Source: a candidate division Zixibacteria bacterium HGW-Zixibacteria-1 (GTDB lineage: Bacteria; Zixibacteria; MSB-5A5; GN15; PGXB01). Taken from it: a stretch of 64,000 nucleotides of DNA. Shown piece after piece: positions 1 to 9,000 of this stretch (positions are counted from its first letter, which is position 1; each line of letters starts with the position of its first letter). The position numbers and the translations under genes are program-made. The notes below the pieces were generated by a model that searched no databases, had not been told where the DNA came from, and saw nothing but the letters and a program-made list of their open reading frames with translations. The DNA lies in contig PGXB01000012.1 of the NCBI GenBank assembly GCA_002838945.1, positions 1-64,000 on the forward strand. Reading direction: 5' to 3'.

Positions 1-436
1 ACCAAAAGAACAAAACCGTTGGTTATACCAGTGTCAAGAATACAACAAGTGTTTCATATGTTCTGAGACATACTGTCTCGGATCTCATGATACTGTACAT
101 TCAATACGCCCCTACAATGGCGTCTGCGGCCGGAATTAGCATTAAAGTAATGCGGTTTTTGTGTGTGGGACGGTTTTATATCGTTTTTCTCGGCGGGTTA
201 CAAACCCGCCGCTACATATTGTGGCGATTCCCCAGGTCTCTGACATCATTTTTCCATTGCCAATTTTTCTAAAGAATCTATCTTTCATAAGTGGATTAAC
301 ACATCATTGAATGACTCCACGGCGAAAATTTACGATGATAGACATGGGATTAATTGTAGGTCGGTGTTCCGAGCGCATGAGCGCCAGCGAATAAGCGAGT
401 AACCCGACTTACTCGAATTGGACTACTTTTACCATA
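1..436. other. Non-coding accessory stretch, no convincing gene
   Basis: I see no supported gene here. A 61-codon open frame at 87-272 has no recognisable start context or protein-like composition. The stretch contains a strong hairpin (191-211) and a GC-rich segment near 360-410 just upstream of an AT-rich lipoprotein gene. It reads as an intergenic repeat zone rather than a decayed gene, but the left edge cuts it, so a gene end further left cannot be excluded. Confidence 0.5.
191..211. repeat. Perfect hairpin, 9-bp stem, GC-rich
   Basis: Positions 191-199 pair perfectly with 203-211 around a 3-nt loop (stem core GGCGGGTT/AACCCGCC). It is followed by a mixed sequence, not a T-run, so it is not a classic terminator. 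It resembles REP-type intergenic hairpins and lies in the same accessory zone as the larger inverted repeats at 1388-1590. Confidence 0.6.
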
Positions 437-1384
437 ATGCAAGCTTTTATCATATACATTAAGAATTCAGTAAATGTAATGTCATTTATTATTATTCTAA
501 CAGCATGTAATGCCAAAATTGGAATAGATGACACAATACTATTATATGATGTTTCCTATGATGGAGAGTATGGTATTATAAAATATGTTCATATAGAGGG
601 GGATGGATCCGATGGAAAACCGGTTCTTGTTGAAGAAAAATATTATCTTGTTGATCAGCTTAATCCCAGCGAAATGAAATGGCGAGTGCTCGATAGCCTG
701 CCTAGTGGAAGCCTTAACCCATCACTTTCTGGATTAAACGGAGTTGTTTTTATTAGACATGATTCCGCGAAGGCGGAGATTATTTACAAGGAAATTGAAT
801 CAACCAATTTGACTACCACTCTGTTGAGTGGCAATTATCCCGATTTGATGTATTTTGACATTATCAGGACGTATGCTGTTCTCTATGACTCCGTCGACAC
901 CCTACTTTTTCTGGATCAAGGTCGGAGTAGTTTATTAATCAAATTAGCAGCCGAAAACAATTATGAAGTGTTAAGGAATTTTGGACAAGGCGGTGATATT
1001 TATTTGACGCCCGATTACTGCGAAATCATTATGGCCGGCTATTCCGTTGATCCGTATGGTTCGATACCTTCGAAAATACTTGTTTATGATATTGAAATTG
1101 ATTCGCTTTGGACTTTTTATAAATCACCTAATATTATATCAAATCCCCAAAGAATGAGTCAAGGCGACAAGATATATTATTTGGAAAAGGAGTACAAGAC
1201 TGGTGCCGCAAATATCTTCCGTCGAGATAATAGTGGCAATGTGGAACAGGTTACGACTTATATTTATCCATATAATGTTGAGTCTTTCTTTTTGACGAGT
1301 TGTTCGCTGGTCTGTGATATAAGCAAGCAGATAGACACAAATCGCTTCGAAACATTTTATGAAAATATAGGTCTGAAAAAGTAA
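437..1384 (+). CDS. Predicted lipoprotein, possible beta-propeller
   Basis: A 315-residue protein I do not recognise by family. The N-terminus has one Lys (K9), a hydrophobic stretch and a lipobox ending LTAC, so it is probably an exported lipoprotein. The ATG at 437 is preferred over the internal ATG at 479 because only the longer form has a positively charged n-region. The body is rich in Tyr, Asp and Ser with repeated short strands; segments such as GDKIYYLEKE and NIFRRDNSGN look like TolB or WD40-like propeller blades, which is inference from pattern only. The gene is AT-rich (sample lines 28-40% GC against over 55% in nearby genes) and sits between hairpin elements, suggesting acquired accessory DNA. 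It has no operon partner. Confidence 0.6.
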   Translation: MQAFIIYIKNSVNVMSFIIILTACNAKIGIDDTILLYDVSYDGEYGIIKYVHIEGDGSDGKPVLVEEKYYLVDQLNPSEMKWRVLDSLPSGSLNPSLSGLNGVVFIRHDSAKAEIIYKEIESTNLTTTLLSGNYPDLMYFDIIRTYAVLYDSVDTLLFLDQGRSSLLIKLAAENNYEVLRNFGQGGDIYLTPDYCEIIMAGYSVDPYGSIPSKILVYDIEIDSLWTFYKSPNIISNPQRMSQGDKIYYLEKEYKTGAANIFRRDNSGNVEQVTTYIYPYNVESFFLTSCSLVCDISKQIDTNRFETFYENIGLKK

Positions 1385-1387
1385 TAG

Positions 1388-1590
1388 TAGGGCTGGCGTG
1401 GCCCCGGAGCTTTGCTCCGGGTTTCAGAGAATGCAGCTTTTATCGATGAGATGGCGATGGTTGAGTAGGCGGGCGCGAAACGGGATATATGAATTTCCGC
1501 TTAGGATTGATTCAATTGAATATGATGTCAGGAGAATCATTGAGCATATTTAGAAACCCGGAGCGGAGCTCCGGGCCACACCTGGCCTAA
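1388..1590. repeat. MITE- or REP-like element with hairpin-bearing inverted ends
   Basis: The ends are inverted copies of each other. The left arm (1388-1425) and the reverse complement of the right arm (1553-1590) share GTGGCCC, GGAGCT and GCTCCGGGTTTC in the same order. Each arm is itself a hairpin around CCGGAGC/GCTCCGG. The roughly 125-bp centre has no gene. The form suggests a non-autonomous mobile element or a bacterial interspersed mosaic element. No target-site duplication is obvious and no transposase is in the window. Confidence 0.55.
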
Positions 1591-1598
1591 GAAAGACG

Positions 1599-1655
1599 GG
1601 CAGATGTGGACATCTGCCGCGCACTAGAGTTCGAACCCACAGCCCGCCAAGGCGG
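1599..1655. repeat. Two further short hairpins
   Basis: GGCAGATGT (1599-1607) pairs perfectly with ACATCTGCC (1610-1618) around GG. CCGCC (1644-1648) pairs with GGCGG (1651-1655) around AA. Neither has a T-run on either strand, so they are probably part of the same repeat zone. They could slow transcription beyond the convergent aminotransferase gene ending at 1684. Confidence 0.5.
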
Positions 1656-1683
1656 ATGAGGCACCCTCAATTAGGCTTGCTAT

Positions 1684-2514
1684 TTAACTAATGAACTCCC
1701 AAAGCCTGGCTTTCATTTTATTTGTGATTAGGCCAGCTTTGTAAGTGAATTTCTTATCGGCTGTTATCGAGATTACCGGAAGGATTAGTTTAAGTGATGA
1801 GGTGACGAAGATTTCATCACTTTTAAGAAAATCGGCCAGTTTAATATCCTTTATTTTGATCGGGATTTTGTCGGTTTTGGCCAGCTCGATAATATGCTTG
1901 CGAGTCATGCCCTCAAGGCACCCGGCGGTCAGCGGGGTGGTAAACAGAACGCCATCCTTGACCCAGAACAGGTTGGCCGACGTGGCCTCGGCCACGTTGC
2001 CTTTGCGGTTGAGAAGGATACCGTCATCGAAACTCTCCGAATAGGCCCGTTTCCGTGAAGTCATCTCAATGATAAACGAAAGAGTTTTGACATTGCGGAA
2101 GGGGGAATGCTGATCGACGCGAAACGGGGAGACAGTCAGGCGGAAAGGTTGAGTGGGGATTTCATATTCGGTGACGATGACAATAATCCGCGGATCGGTT
2201 CGCTTACCGGCCCAGAAGGCGGAATCGCCGGCGGTAACGGTCACCCTCACTTTTTTGACAGGGGCGCTGTTTTTCAGATTGGCGGCGTTGATCCATTGGC
2301 GGATCTTGTCGCGGGTGACCGGCAGGTTGATGCCGATCAGGGCGGCCCCTTTTTCGAGCCGGTCGAGGTGATCATCAAGGAAAATCACTTTGTCGCCGAT
2401 AGCCAGCAGGGTTTCAAACAGGCCGTCGGCATAAAAAAGCGAGTTGTCGAAAACCGAGATTTTGGCCCGGCTGTTCGGAACCGCTTTACCGTTGATGGAA
2501 CAATTGATTTTCAT
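1684..2514 (-). CDS. Class IV PLP-dependent aminotransferase
   Basis: A 276-residue fold-type IV PLP enzyme, the family of branched-chain aminotransferase (IlvE), D-amino acid aminotransferase and aminodeoxychorismate lyase (PabC). Diagnostic features are the N-terminal FDNSLFYADGLFET block, the likely PLP lysine K143 in NVKTLS, and E176 in the GNVAEATSANLFW block that binds the pyridine nitrogen. Length fits the family. The exact substrate cannot be settled: the size fits PabC or DAT better than IlvE, which is usually over 300 residues. No folate or branched-chain genes are adjacent. It is transcribed divergently from the DUF401 gene. Confidence 0.85.
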   Translation of the reverse strand: MKINCSINGKAVPNSRAKISVFDNSLFYADGLFETLLAIGDKVIFLDDHLDRLEKGAALIGINLPVTRDKIRQWINAANLKNSAPVKKVRVTVTAGDSAFWAGKRTDPRIIVIVTEYEIPTQPFRLTVSPFRVDQHSPFRNVKTLSFIIEMTSRKRAYSESFDDGILLNRKGNVAEATSANLFWVKDGVLFTTPLTAGCLEGMTRKHIIELAKTDKIPIKIKDIKLADFLKSDEIFVTSSLKLILPVISITADKKFTYKAGLITNKMKARLWEFIS

Positions 2515-2577
2515 GGAAGGTTAATATAAGGATTAAAATTATTTTCGACAATGGAGAATATATCGCGCTGCATTTTG

Positions 2578-2605
2578 TTGACAGAAACGGCGCAAACGGT
2601 ATATT
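2578..2605 (+). promoter_or_regulatory. Sigma-70-type promoter, likely leaderless
   Basis: Perfect -35 TTGACA at 2578-2583, 16-bp spacer, -10 TATATT at 2600-2605. Initiation about 7 nt downstream falls near 2612, only about 3 nt before the ATG at 2615. No Shine-Dalgarno sequence is visible before the start, so the mRNA may be leaderless. Confidence 0.6.
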
Positions 2606-2614
2606 GGCCAGCCT

Positions 2615-3841
2615 ATGATGGAATTTGTGAAGCTGCTGATTATTTTTGTCGGCATAGTTATCGGGCTGCGAAAAAAGATTTTCGTGGGATATTTACTGTT
2701 CGGGGCGGGAATCCTGACGGCCATTTTATTCAGGGCCGATTTCTGGCCGATGATTGATACCTATAAGCATCTTATACTGTCGAAATTTTTCTGGCGGCTG
2801 TATGCTATTATCATTCTGATTACCTTTCTGGGGCGGATACTCAAGGAGATCGGTTATCTCGATAAGCTGGTCAGCGCCGGGGAGGGGTTATATGGAGGGG
2901 CACGGACCGCATCGGCGGTGCTTCCGGCGATGATCGGATTGATGCCGATGCCGGGCGGGGCGCTTCTTTCGGCCCCGCTGGTGGGGCGGTTTTTGACCGA
3001 TTCGAAATATTCGCCGGAGTTCAAGACGGTGGTCAATTACTGGCCGCGGCACGTGATGGAGTTTTGCTGGCCGATATATCCGGGGTTGGTGTTATCAGCG
3101 GCGCTGGCAACGGTTCCAATCGGAACCATTTCGCTGCTTCAGATGCCGATGACTTTTATCATGATCCCGATCGGCATCCTCTTTTTTATTCGCAAAATCG
3201 ATGTCAATAATAAGGGAAATGGTCAGTTGTTCAGGCCGATAGGGCTGATAATTTTGCGAATCTGGCCGATTCTGCTGGCCATTATTATCTATGCCGCAAC
3301 TGGACTGGAACTGCTCTGGTGTGTTCTGATTTCGATTATTTTGCTGATGGGCGTCGAGAGACCACCATGGAAAGTCATCAAAGATACCGGGAAAGAGGCT
3401 TTTTCGCCCCGGCTGGTTGTTCTGGTGTTCGGGGTGCTGTCTTTTCAGGCCATGCTGGAGCTGACCGGCGCGGTGGGCTCGATTCCCAAATTGACCACTG
3501 AGCTGGGGTTTCCGGCTGAACTGGTGATTATTATGGTCTCTTTCATATCGGGGCTTTTGACCGGTATTTTGTTTGCGCTGGTGGGGCTGGCCTATCCGCT
3601 TCTGGCCGGCTATCTTTATCAGCCCGATGTAAATCTGGCCAATATATTTCTGGCTTTCATATCCGGTTATGTCGGGATGATATTCTCGCCGACTCATTTT
3701 TGCCTTATTTTGACCAATGAGCATTACCGGTCGAATTTGGGCCAGGTTTACCGGATTCTGACCGGCCCGCTATTGCTGCTTTTTCTGGCCGGATTTGTCT
3801 TGTATTTGCTCGGGTACCCCTGGAATTTATTTTCCGGCTAA
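2615..3841 (+). CDS. DUF401 family integral membrane protein
   Basis: A 408-residue polytopic membrane protein with about ten hydrophobic segments. The segment GLMPMPGGALLSAPLV followed by a conserved NYWPRH stretch and FCWPIYPG is characteristic of DUF401, which is thought to be related to ion-transporter-type permeases; no substrate is established. The start is ATGATG at 2615/2618, immediately downstream of the promoter above, so either Met could be used. Upstream is the divergent aminotransferase; downstream is an ECF sigma gene with its own 100-bp upstream region. A role in carboxylate or ion transport is inference. Confidence 0.8.
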   Translation: MMEFVKLLIIFVGIVIGLRKKIFVGYLLFGAGILTAILFRADFWPMIDTYKHLILSKFFWRLYAIIILITFLGRILKEIGYLDKLVSAGEGLYGGARTASAVLPAMIGLMPMPGGALLSAPLVGRFLTDSKYSPEFKTVVNYWPRHVMEFCWPIYPGLVLSAALATVPIGTISLLQMPMTFIMIPIGILFFIRKIDVNNKGNGQLFRPIGLIILRIWPILLAIIIYAATGLELLWCVLISIILLMGVERPPWKVIKDTGKEAFSPRLVVLVFGVLSFQAMLELTGAVGSIPKLTTELGFPAELVIIMVSFISGLLTGILFALVGLAYPLLAGYLYQPDVNLANIFLAFISGYVGMIFSPTHFCLILTNEHYRSNLGQVYRILTGPLLLLFLAGFVLYLLGYPWNLFSG

Positions 3842-3942
3842 AGAAATATGTTGACTTTCAATAATTTAGAGATTTTTTCGTATTTATTCATGGAACTTTT
3901 AATTATGCCGAATGTAATATTAGAAAAGACAGGTGAATCGTA

Positions 3943-4545
3943 ATGGCAAAAGAATCTGAAAAGCAGATAGATTACGACCTGATGGAAAGGATTCAGGGCG
4001 GGGACATGGTGGCGTTTAGCACGCTGGTGGATCGTTATAAGGATAGACTGATGAATATAATTGTAAGAATGCTGCACAGTACCGAAGAGGCGGAAGACAT
4101 CGTTCAGGAGACCTTCTGCCGGGTATACCAGCATCGGGAATCCTTCGATTTTCGCCACTGTTTTTCGACCTGGATTTACACCATAGCTCTTAATCTGGCG
4201 CGAAACGAGCTGAGAAAAAGGAAACGGTTCAAATTTACGGATATTTTTGATATGCAGGGGAAGGAGATGGAGATTGCAGTGGAGATGGAGATTCCATCCA
4301 ATTTACCCAAGGCAATCGAAACCGCCCTTGAGAATATACCTGAGAAATATCGGATGGCCTTTGTGTTAAGGGATATGCAGGAGCTTCCCTATGAGGAAGT
4401 GGCCAAAATTATGAATATCCCGCTCGGGACGGTTAAATCGCGAGTTAACCGTGCGAGAGCGATGCTTCGAGAGAAATTGAGACCTAGAATGGAGGAATAC
4501 AATGCGTTGTCGAAAGGTACGCTCCTTCCTGTCAGCTTATTGTAA
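3943..4545 (+). CDS. ECF-type RNA polymerase sigma factor
   Basis: A 200-residue sigma-70 family protein of the extracytoplasmic function class. Region 2 covers about residues 25-95 (the stretch around EEAEDIVQETFCRVYQ is the core-binding and -10 recognition segment), and region 4 covers about 125-180, with the helix-turn-helix around LPYEEVAKIMNIPLGTVKSR. Regions 1 and 3 are missing, as expected. The last 44 bases overlap the downstream anti-sigma gene, so the two are translationally coupled and probably form a switch responding to an envelope signal. The last 15 or so residues lie beyond region 4 and may exist only because of the overlap. Confidence 0.93.
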   Translation: MAKESEKQIDYDLMERIQGGDMVAFSTLVDRYKDRLMNIIVRMLHSTEEAEDIVQETFCRVYQHRESFDFRHCFSTWIYTIALNLARNELRKRKRFKFTDIFDMQGKEMEIAVEMEIPSNLPKAIETALENIPEKYRMAFVLRDMQELPYEEVAKIMNIPLGTVKSRVNRARAMLREKLRPRMEEYNALSKGTLLPVSLL

Positions 4546-5191
4546 TAATGAGCTGCCGGAAAAGCGACAGGCTTCTGTCAGGGAGCATCTTGGACGATGC
4601 GATGACTGTCGTCGCGAAGAAGCTGTTTTTCGCGAGCTGAAAGGGTCTGTTGATACATTGCCGAAATATCGGGTAACAGATGATTTCAACACCGGGCTTT
4701 TAAACCGGGTCGCGCAGGAACGGTTTAAGGAGACCAGAACCAAGGCTTATTTCCCGCGAAGGGCCCCGATTTTGGGCTGGGGAAGACTGGTTCCGGCGAT
4801 GGCCACAGCCTGCCTGGTCTTGGCTTTTGTATTTTCAGGCGGTCTGGGAATTCTGGACAAGCATGATCAGCAGCCGACGTTTGCCAACCAGGACCAGGGC
4901 GGTCAGTATCTGGATGATCGGTATAAGGAAGTTCAGCCGGCAGACGATCATGTTTTGACCAAACACAGCTTGTCCAACTGGGCTTTCCAAAAACAGATGG
5001 CCAAGGCCAATCGGATTCGCAATTTGATGAATCAACTGGCCAACCAGAATAGTTTTGGAAACACGGCTCAGCTTGCCGGAAGCAGCTATTATGGTAATCG
5101 TCCACTGATGGTGCGTCTGCCGTTTGACAGACGGACAGTCAACGGCACTTATACTGCCCAGAGTGTATTGACGGCAGAGGAGGCCCAATAA
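4502..5191 (+). CDS. Anti-sigma factor with zinc-finger (ZAS-like) domain
   Basis: A 229-residue membrane protein, the likely cognate inhibitor of the upstream sigma factor. The N-terminus has the zf-HC2/ZAS pattern: Cys residues at 3 and 14, then His-x3-Cys-x2-Cys in HLGRCDDC at about residues 29-36. A basic stretch precedes one transmembrane helix at about 97-117, followed by a roughly 110-residue polar C-terminal region that would lie in the periplasm and carries many Gln and Asn. GGAGG about 7 nt before the ATG at 4502 supports this start inside the sigma gene. Family knowledge says such proteins bind sigma in the cytoplasm until a redox or envelope signal; the signal here is unknown. Confidence 0.85.
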   Translation: MRCRKVRSFLSAYCNNELPEKRQASVREHLGRCDDCRREEAVFRELKGSVDTLPKYRVTDDFNTGLLNRVAQERFKETRTKAYFPRRAPILGWGRLVPAMATACLVLAFVFSGGLGILDKHDQQPTFANQDQGGQYLDDRYKEVQPADDHVLTKHSLSNWAFQKQMAKANRIRNLMNQLANQNSFGNTAQLAGSSYYGNRPLMVRLPFDRRTVNGTYTAQSVLTAEEAQ

Positions 5192-5226
5192 TCCCAAGAG
5201 TTCTTTAATGGTTTTCTTGTACTTCC

Positions 5227-5264
5227 AGCCGGGATAATATTGCTCCTTTTATCCCGGCTTTTTT
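5227..5264 (+). terminator. Rho-independent terminator after anti-sigma gene
   Basis: An 11-bp perfect stem (5227-5237 with 5249-5259, core AGCCGGGATAA) with an 11-nt loop is followed by a T-run to 5264. It closes the sigma/anti-sigma operon. Confidence 0.9.
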
Positions 5265-5344
5265 ATGCCCGGGCCGGACCATAATCGGGAAAAAACATAA
5301 ACAGGAACAAGCTGAGTTTTATGGCATTTTGATATCAAAAAGAT

Positions 5345-5350
5345 TATAAT
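5345..5350 (+). promoter_or_regulatory. TATAAT -10 box close to the start codon
   Basis: A consensus -10 TATAAT ends 8 nt before the ATG at 5358. No Shine-Dalgarno sequence lies between them, and the -35 region is poor. Initiation would fall at or next to the start codon, giving a leaderless mRNA for the CMD/TamB/Omp85 operon. Confidence 0.4.
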
Positions 5351-5357
5351 TAGCCAC

Positions 5358-6038
5358 ATGTTGAGTACGGAAAAACAAAAGGATTTTTTGAGTTCTCTGG
5401 CCGGCATCAGGGATGACGGCCGGGTGCGGCTGATTTCGATACTATCGGCCGCCATTGCGGTCAGTTCGGAAGAATTCACGGAAAGAATTATCGGTTATCT
5501 GAAGAACATGGAATTCAGCCGTGAAGCCATTTATGAAACGATTCTTCAGAGTTACTTATTCCTGGGTTTCCCGCGGATGATCGAAGCGGCGTTGGTCTAT
5601 AACAATATTTATGGGGATATCAAAAAAGAATCCCGGGTCGAAAAAATATCGGGAAATGAAGCGGAAAAGTGGTTTCAGGATGGTATAAATTTATGCCGGA
5701 AGGTTTACGGGAAAAATTTCGAAAAGCTGGAGAAGAGATTCCTGGCGGTTTCGCCGGAGATGTTTCGCTGGATGGTATTGGAAGGGTACGGAAAGGTGCT
5801 GTCGCGGCCGGGCCTGAGCCAGATCGAGCGGGAATTAGCCGAAGTTGCGGCGCTGATTGTCGATATCAGGGAACGGCAGTTGATTTCTCATGTGCTGGGC
5901 AGCCTTAATGTCGGGGCCACGATGGACCTGATTAAAAGGGTCAATGAAGACATAAGACCAATTGCCGGCGATGAGGCATATAACATGGCCGCGGGAGTGA
6001 TCAGCGGGATCGAGCAAAAAAATGAAACTGAGATATAG
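5358..6038 (+). CDS. Carboxymuconolactone decarboxylase-like tandem-domain protein
   Basis: A 226-residue all-helical protein with two CMD/AhpD-like halves. In the first, the segment around REAIYETILQSYLFLGFPRM matches the CMD pattern of an E-x-I-L-Q helix followed by G-x-P-R. The second covers about residues 130-215, around SQIERELAEVAAL. The protein has a single cysteine, so the CxxC redox pair of AhpD-type peroxidase partners is missing and a peroxidatic role is unlikely. It overlaps tamB by 17 bases, placing it in an operon with outer-membrane assembly genes; the link is unexplained. The start follows a TATAAT box closely. Confidence 0.7.
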   Translation: MLSTEKQKDFLSSLAGIRDDGRVRLISILSAAIAVSSEEFTERIIGYLKNMEFSREAIYETILQSYLFLGFPRMIEAALVYNNIYGDIKKESRVEKISGNEAEKWFQDGINLCRKVYGKNFEKLEKRFLAVSPEMFRWMVLEGYGKVLSRPGLSQIERELAEVAALIVDIRERQLISHVLGSLNVGATMDLIKRVNEDIRPIAGDEAYNMAAGVISGIEQKNETEI

Positions 6039-9000
6039 AATATTATTATCGATTCCAATCACGGCATTGGTATTTATCGTCACGTTCTACCTGGCGGTAT
6101 TTCAGTTTAACTTAATCGAGTACATGGCCAATCGGGAGCTGGCCAATCGTATCGGAGACAATCTTCCGATGCGGGTGCATATCGGTGAAATTTCTGGAGA
6201 TTATATATCACGGCTTTATTTGAAGGATATCTGGGTTATTTATGAGGACAGCCTGACGACGTACACGATGGCGCATATTCCGGAGTTATTCGCGCAGTAT
6301 TCCGTGAGGCAATTCTGGATGGGACATATCGAATTCAAGAAGATCTATATCGATTCGGCCGAATTTACCCTGAGACAATCACCGGATAAAAAATGGCTGA
6401 TACCGCGGCTGCTGAAAGCGTCCCAGCAGAAGAAGGATATGTTCGATTTTAACGTTAATGATGTCGGCCTGAATAACCTGAAATTGAATCTCATAAGAGC
6501 GGATGACAGTTTGACCTTCAGCAATATAATCCTCAAAGCGTCGATTGCAGGAAGCCAGAAAACTTATTCGGCCCAGATACAGGGACTTAATTTCCGCTCA
6601 TCCGATTCGCGTTTCAATTTGCTGTCGGCCGACGGAAGCATCACATTAACCGGCGATCAACTTATGTTCCAGGATGTCCAGATAAGAACCGACTCATCGG
6701 ATGTTACCCTGGGGGGCATGATTGTCATCGATAAAAGGCTGCAAACCGAATTTGAATTGAATGCGAGGAAGCTAAATATAAGGGAGCTTTCGCAGTTTAT
6801 CAAAGCCAATCTGGACGGCAATGTCACGGCCAGCGGCAAAATGCATTACAGCGATGGCAGTATCGATGGTGCAATATCCTTATCGGGGACATTCATGAAT
6901 CGCTATTTCGACTCACTTTTCGGGACCTTCACTTTCGCCGAAAATCGGCTCCATTTCGATACCCTGGAAGGTGTTGTGCTGAACGGCTGTGCCATCACCG
7001 GGAAGGGCAATATTGATTTTTCGGTCAAACCCGAAAAGTACGATCTCCTGGCCACGATCGACGGTTTCAATCTCAATAATCTGGTCTTCGACTCATACCG
7101 GTCAAATCTAAGTGGAGACCTGAATCTCAGCGGGCGGGGTTTCACCAGCCGGGATATGGTGCTCGATATTGTCGTCAACCTGGACGAGTCCTGGTTCGAT
7201 GAGTACCATGCCTACAAAGTAATCGGCGATATGATCATCACGACCGACAGCCTCAACCTGAGGGACAAGTTTGCCGTCAAGTACCACGACAATACATTTA
7301 TAGCGGAAGGCAAACTTGATTATACCGGCCCGGTGTCACTGACCGGCACTGCCAGCTTTAAAGACTTATCCGCTTTCAACGGCCAGACCTTCATAGAAGA
7401 AATGGGCGGAAGGGGAGATGCGGCATTCGATGTCTCCGGCGAGCTGAATAATCCCGATATCAGGGGTTTCTTCAAATCGGATTCGGTCTGGATCTATGGA
7501 ATACATTCATCGGAGGCCATTATCGATTTTGACATCACCCACTTCTTATATGATCGGGATGGATATGTAAATACTCATCTGTTCCGGGGGGCAGCTTATG
7601 ATGTTCCGTATGACACTATTTTTCTGCAAATGCATCTTGATTCCCAGTACGTTTTCATCGACAGTTCCGAATTATGTAATGAGTACGCCAACCTGGGCGG
7701 ATATGGGACACTGGACTACCTGTCCTACCCGCAACTGCTGACCATCGATGATGTCGCCGTTACCCTGATGGGGTTGCCGTTGCGCAATGACGGCTATGTC
7801 CTGATAGATATCGATTCGACCGGCTATGATATCAAGAATTGCCGGCTGGTGCGACCGGTCGGATATATTGACGGCAAAGGGCGCATCAATTATGACGAGA
7901 GCATGGATTTCAAGCTTTCGGGAGCAGGGATTCAGATAGAACCATGGGTCAAACTTATCAACAAGGAATATGGACTCAGGGGATCGATCTCGGGCGAACT
8001 TGATTTGGCCGGAACGTTTCTGGAGCCCGAGCTTAAATTTACGGGCGGCATCGACACGCTGACCTATCAGGATCTCTGGCTCGGTGATCTTTGCCTGTGT
8101 TTTGACTACAAAGATGAATTGATCGATATCGATTCGATCGCATTGAGGAGCGAAAAAGGGTACTATAAGGCCGAAGGCGTCTATCCGATTAATCTTGCCT
8201 TCACCGAAATCGACGATCGCTTTCCCGACCGGGATCAGGACATCCGCATTCAGGCCTACGACCAGGAACTTAACCTGGTCAGCCGGATTATTTATGAGGT
8301 TGAAAGATTTGCCGGGACCTTTAATGCCGATTTCAGGTTGACGGGAACTCCCCGCACCCCTCATATAGATGGAACCGCCACGATCAGGAACGGTGTCCTG
8401 AAACCATATGATCTGGTGGATTCTCTTCAAAATCTTTACGCCGATATCAAGATGGTCAATCAGACCATTTTTATTGACAGCGTTTCCGGAATTTGCACCA
8501 ATGGCAAAAAGAGCGGGACAGTCAATGCCCACGGAGAGGTAATTATAAAATCGATCGATGCCTTCGATTACAATGTTAATGTCTCGGCGCGGGATTTCCC
8601 GGTCAAATATGAGCTTGGCGATATCGAGGCACTGGCGGAAACGGCCGATTTTAAGATTCTGGGAGTGACGCCGCCCATCGTTTACGGCGATATCAAAACC
8701 AGATCGGTCGCTTACCGCGAAAATTTTGCCGAAGAGGACGAGGGGTGGATTTTATTATCGGCGCTTGAAGGGGAAAACACCTGGGATTTAAATATCAACC
8801 TCGAGGCGGTTTCGAACCTGTGGATCAAGAACGCTGACATCGATGCCGAGTTCGGGGGCAATCTGAATCTGATTCGCGAAAACGGGATTTATCGTTTTAT
8901 CGGATCGATGGAGATTCTGCGCGGCAATGGATTTCTGGCGGGCCGCACTTTCAGAGTCGAGCCGGGCGGACTGATCAGTTACGAGGATATCGAATACCCC

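Noticed and set aside
87-272. 61-codon open frame at the left edge
   Set aside because: No ribosome binding site, it contains the 191-211 hairpin, and the residues look like translated non-coding DNA.
1620-1660. tRNA-like TTCGAACCC sequence with a nearby hairpin
   Set aside because: It resembles a T-loop, but there is no matching T-stem, acceptor stem or anticodon arm around it.
2107-2529. Open frame opposite the class IV aminotransferase gene
   Set aside because: It is antisense to a well-supported enzyme gene, and its composition is a shadow of that gene.
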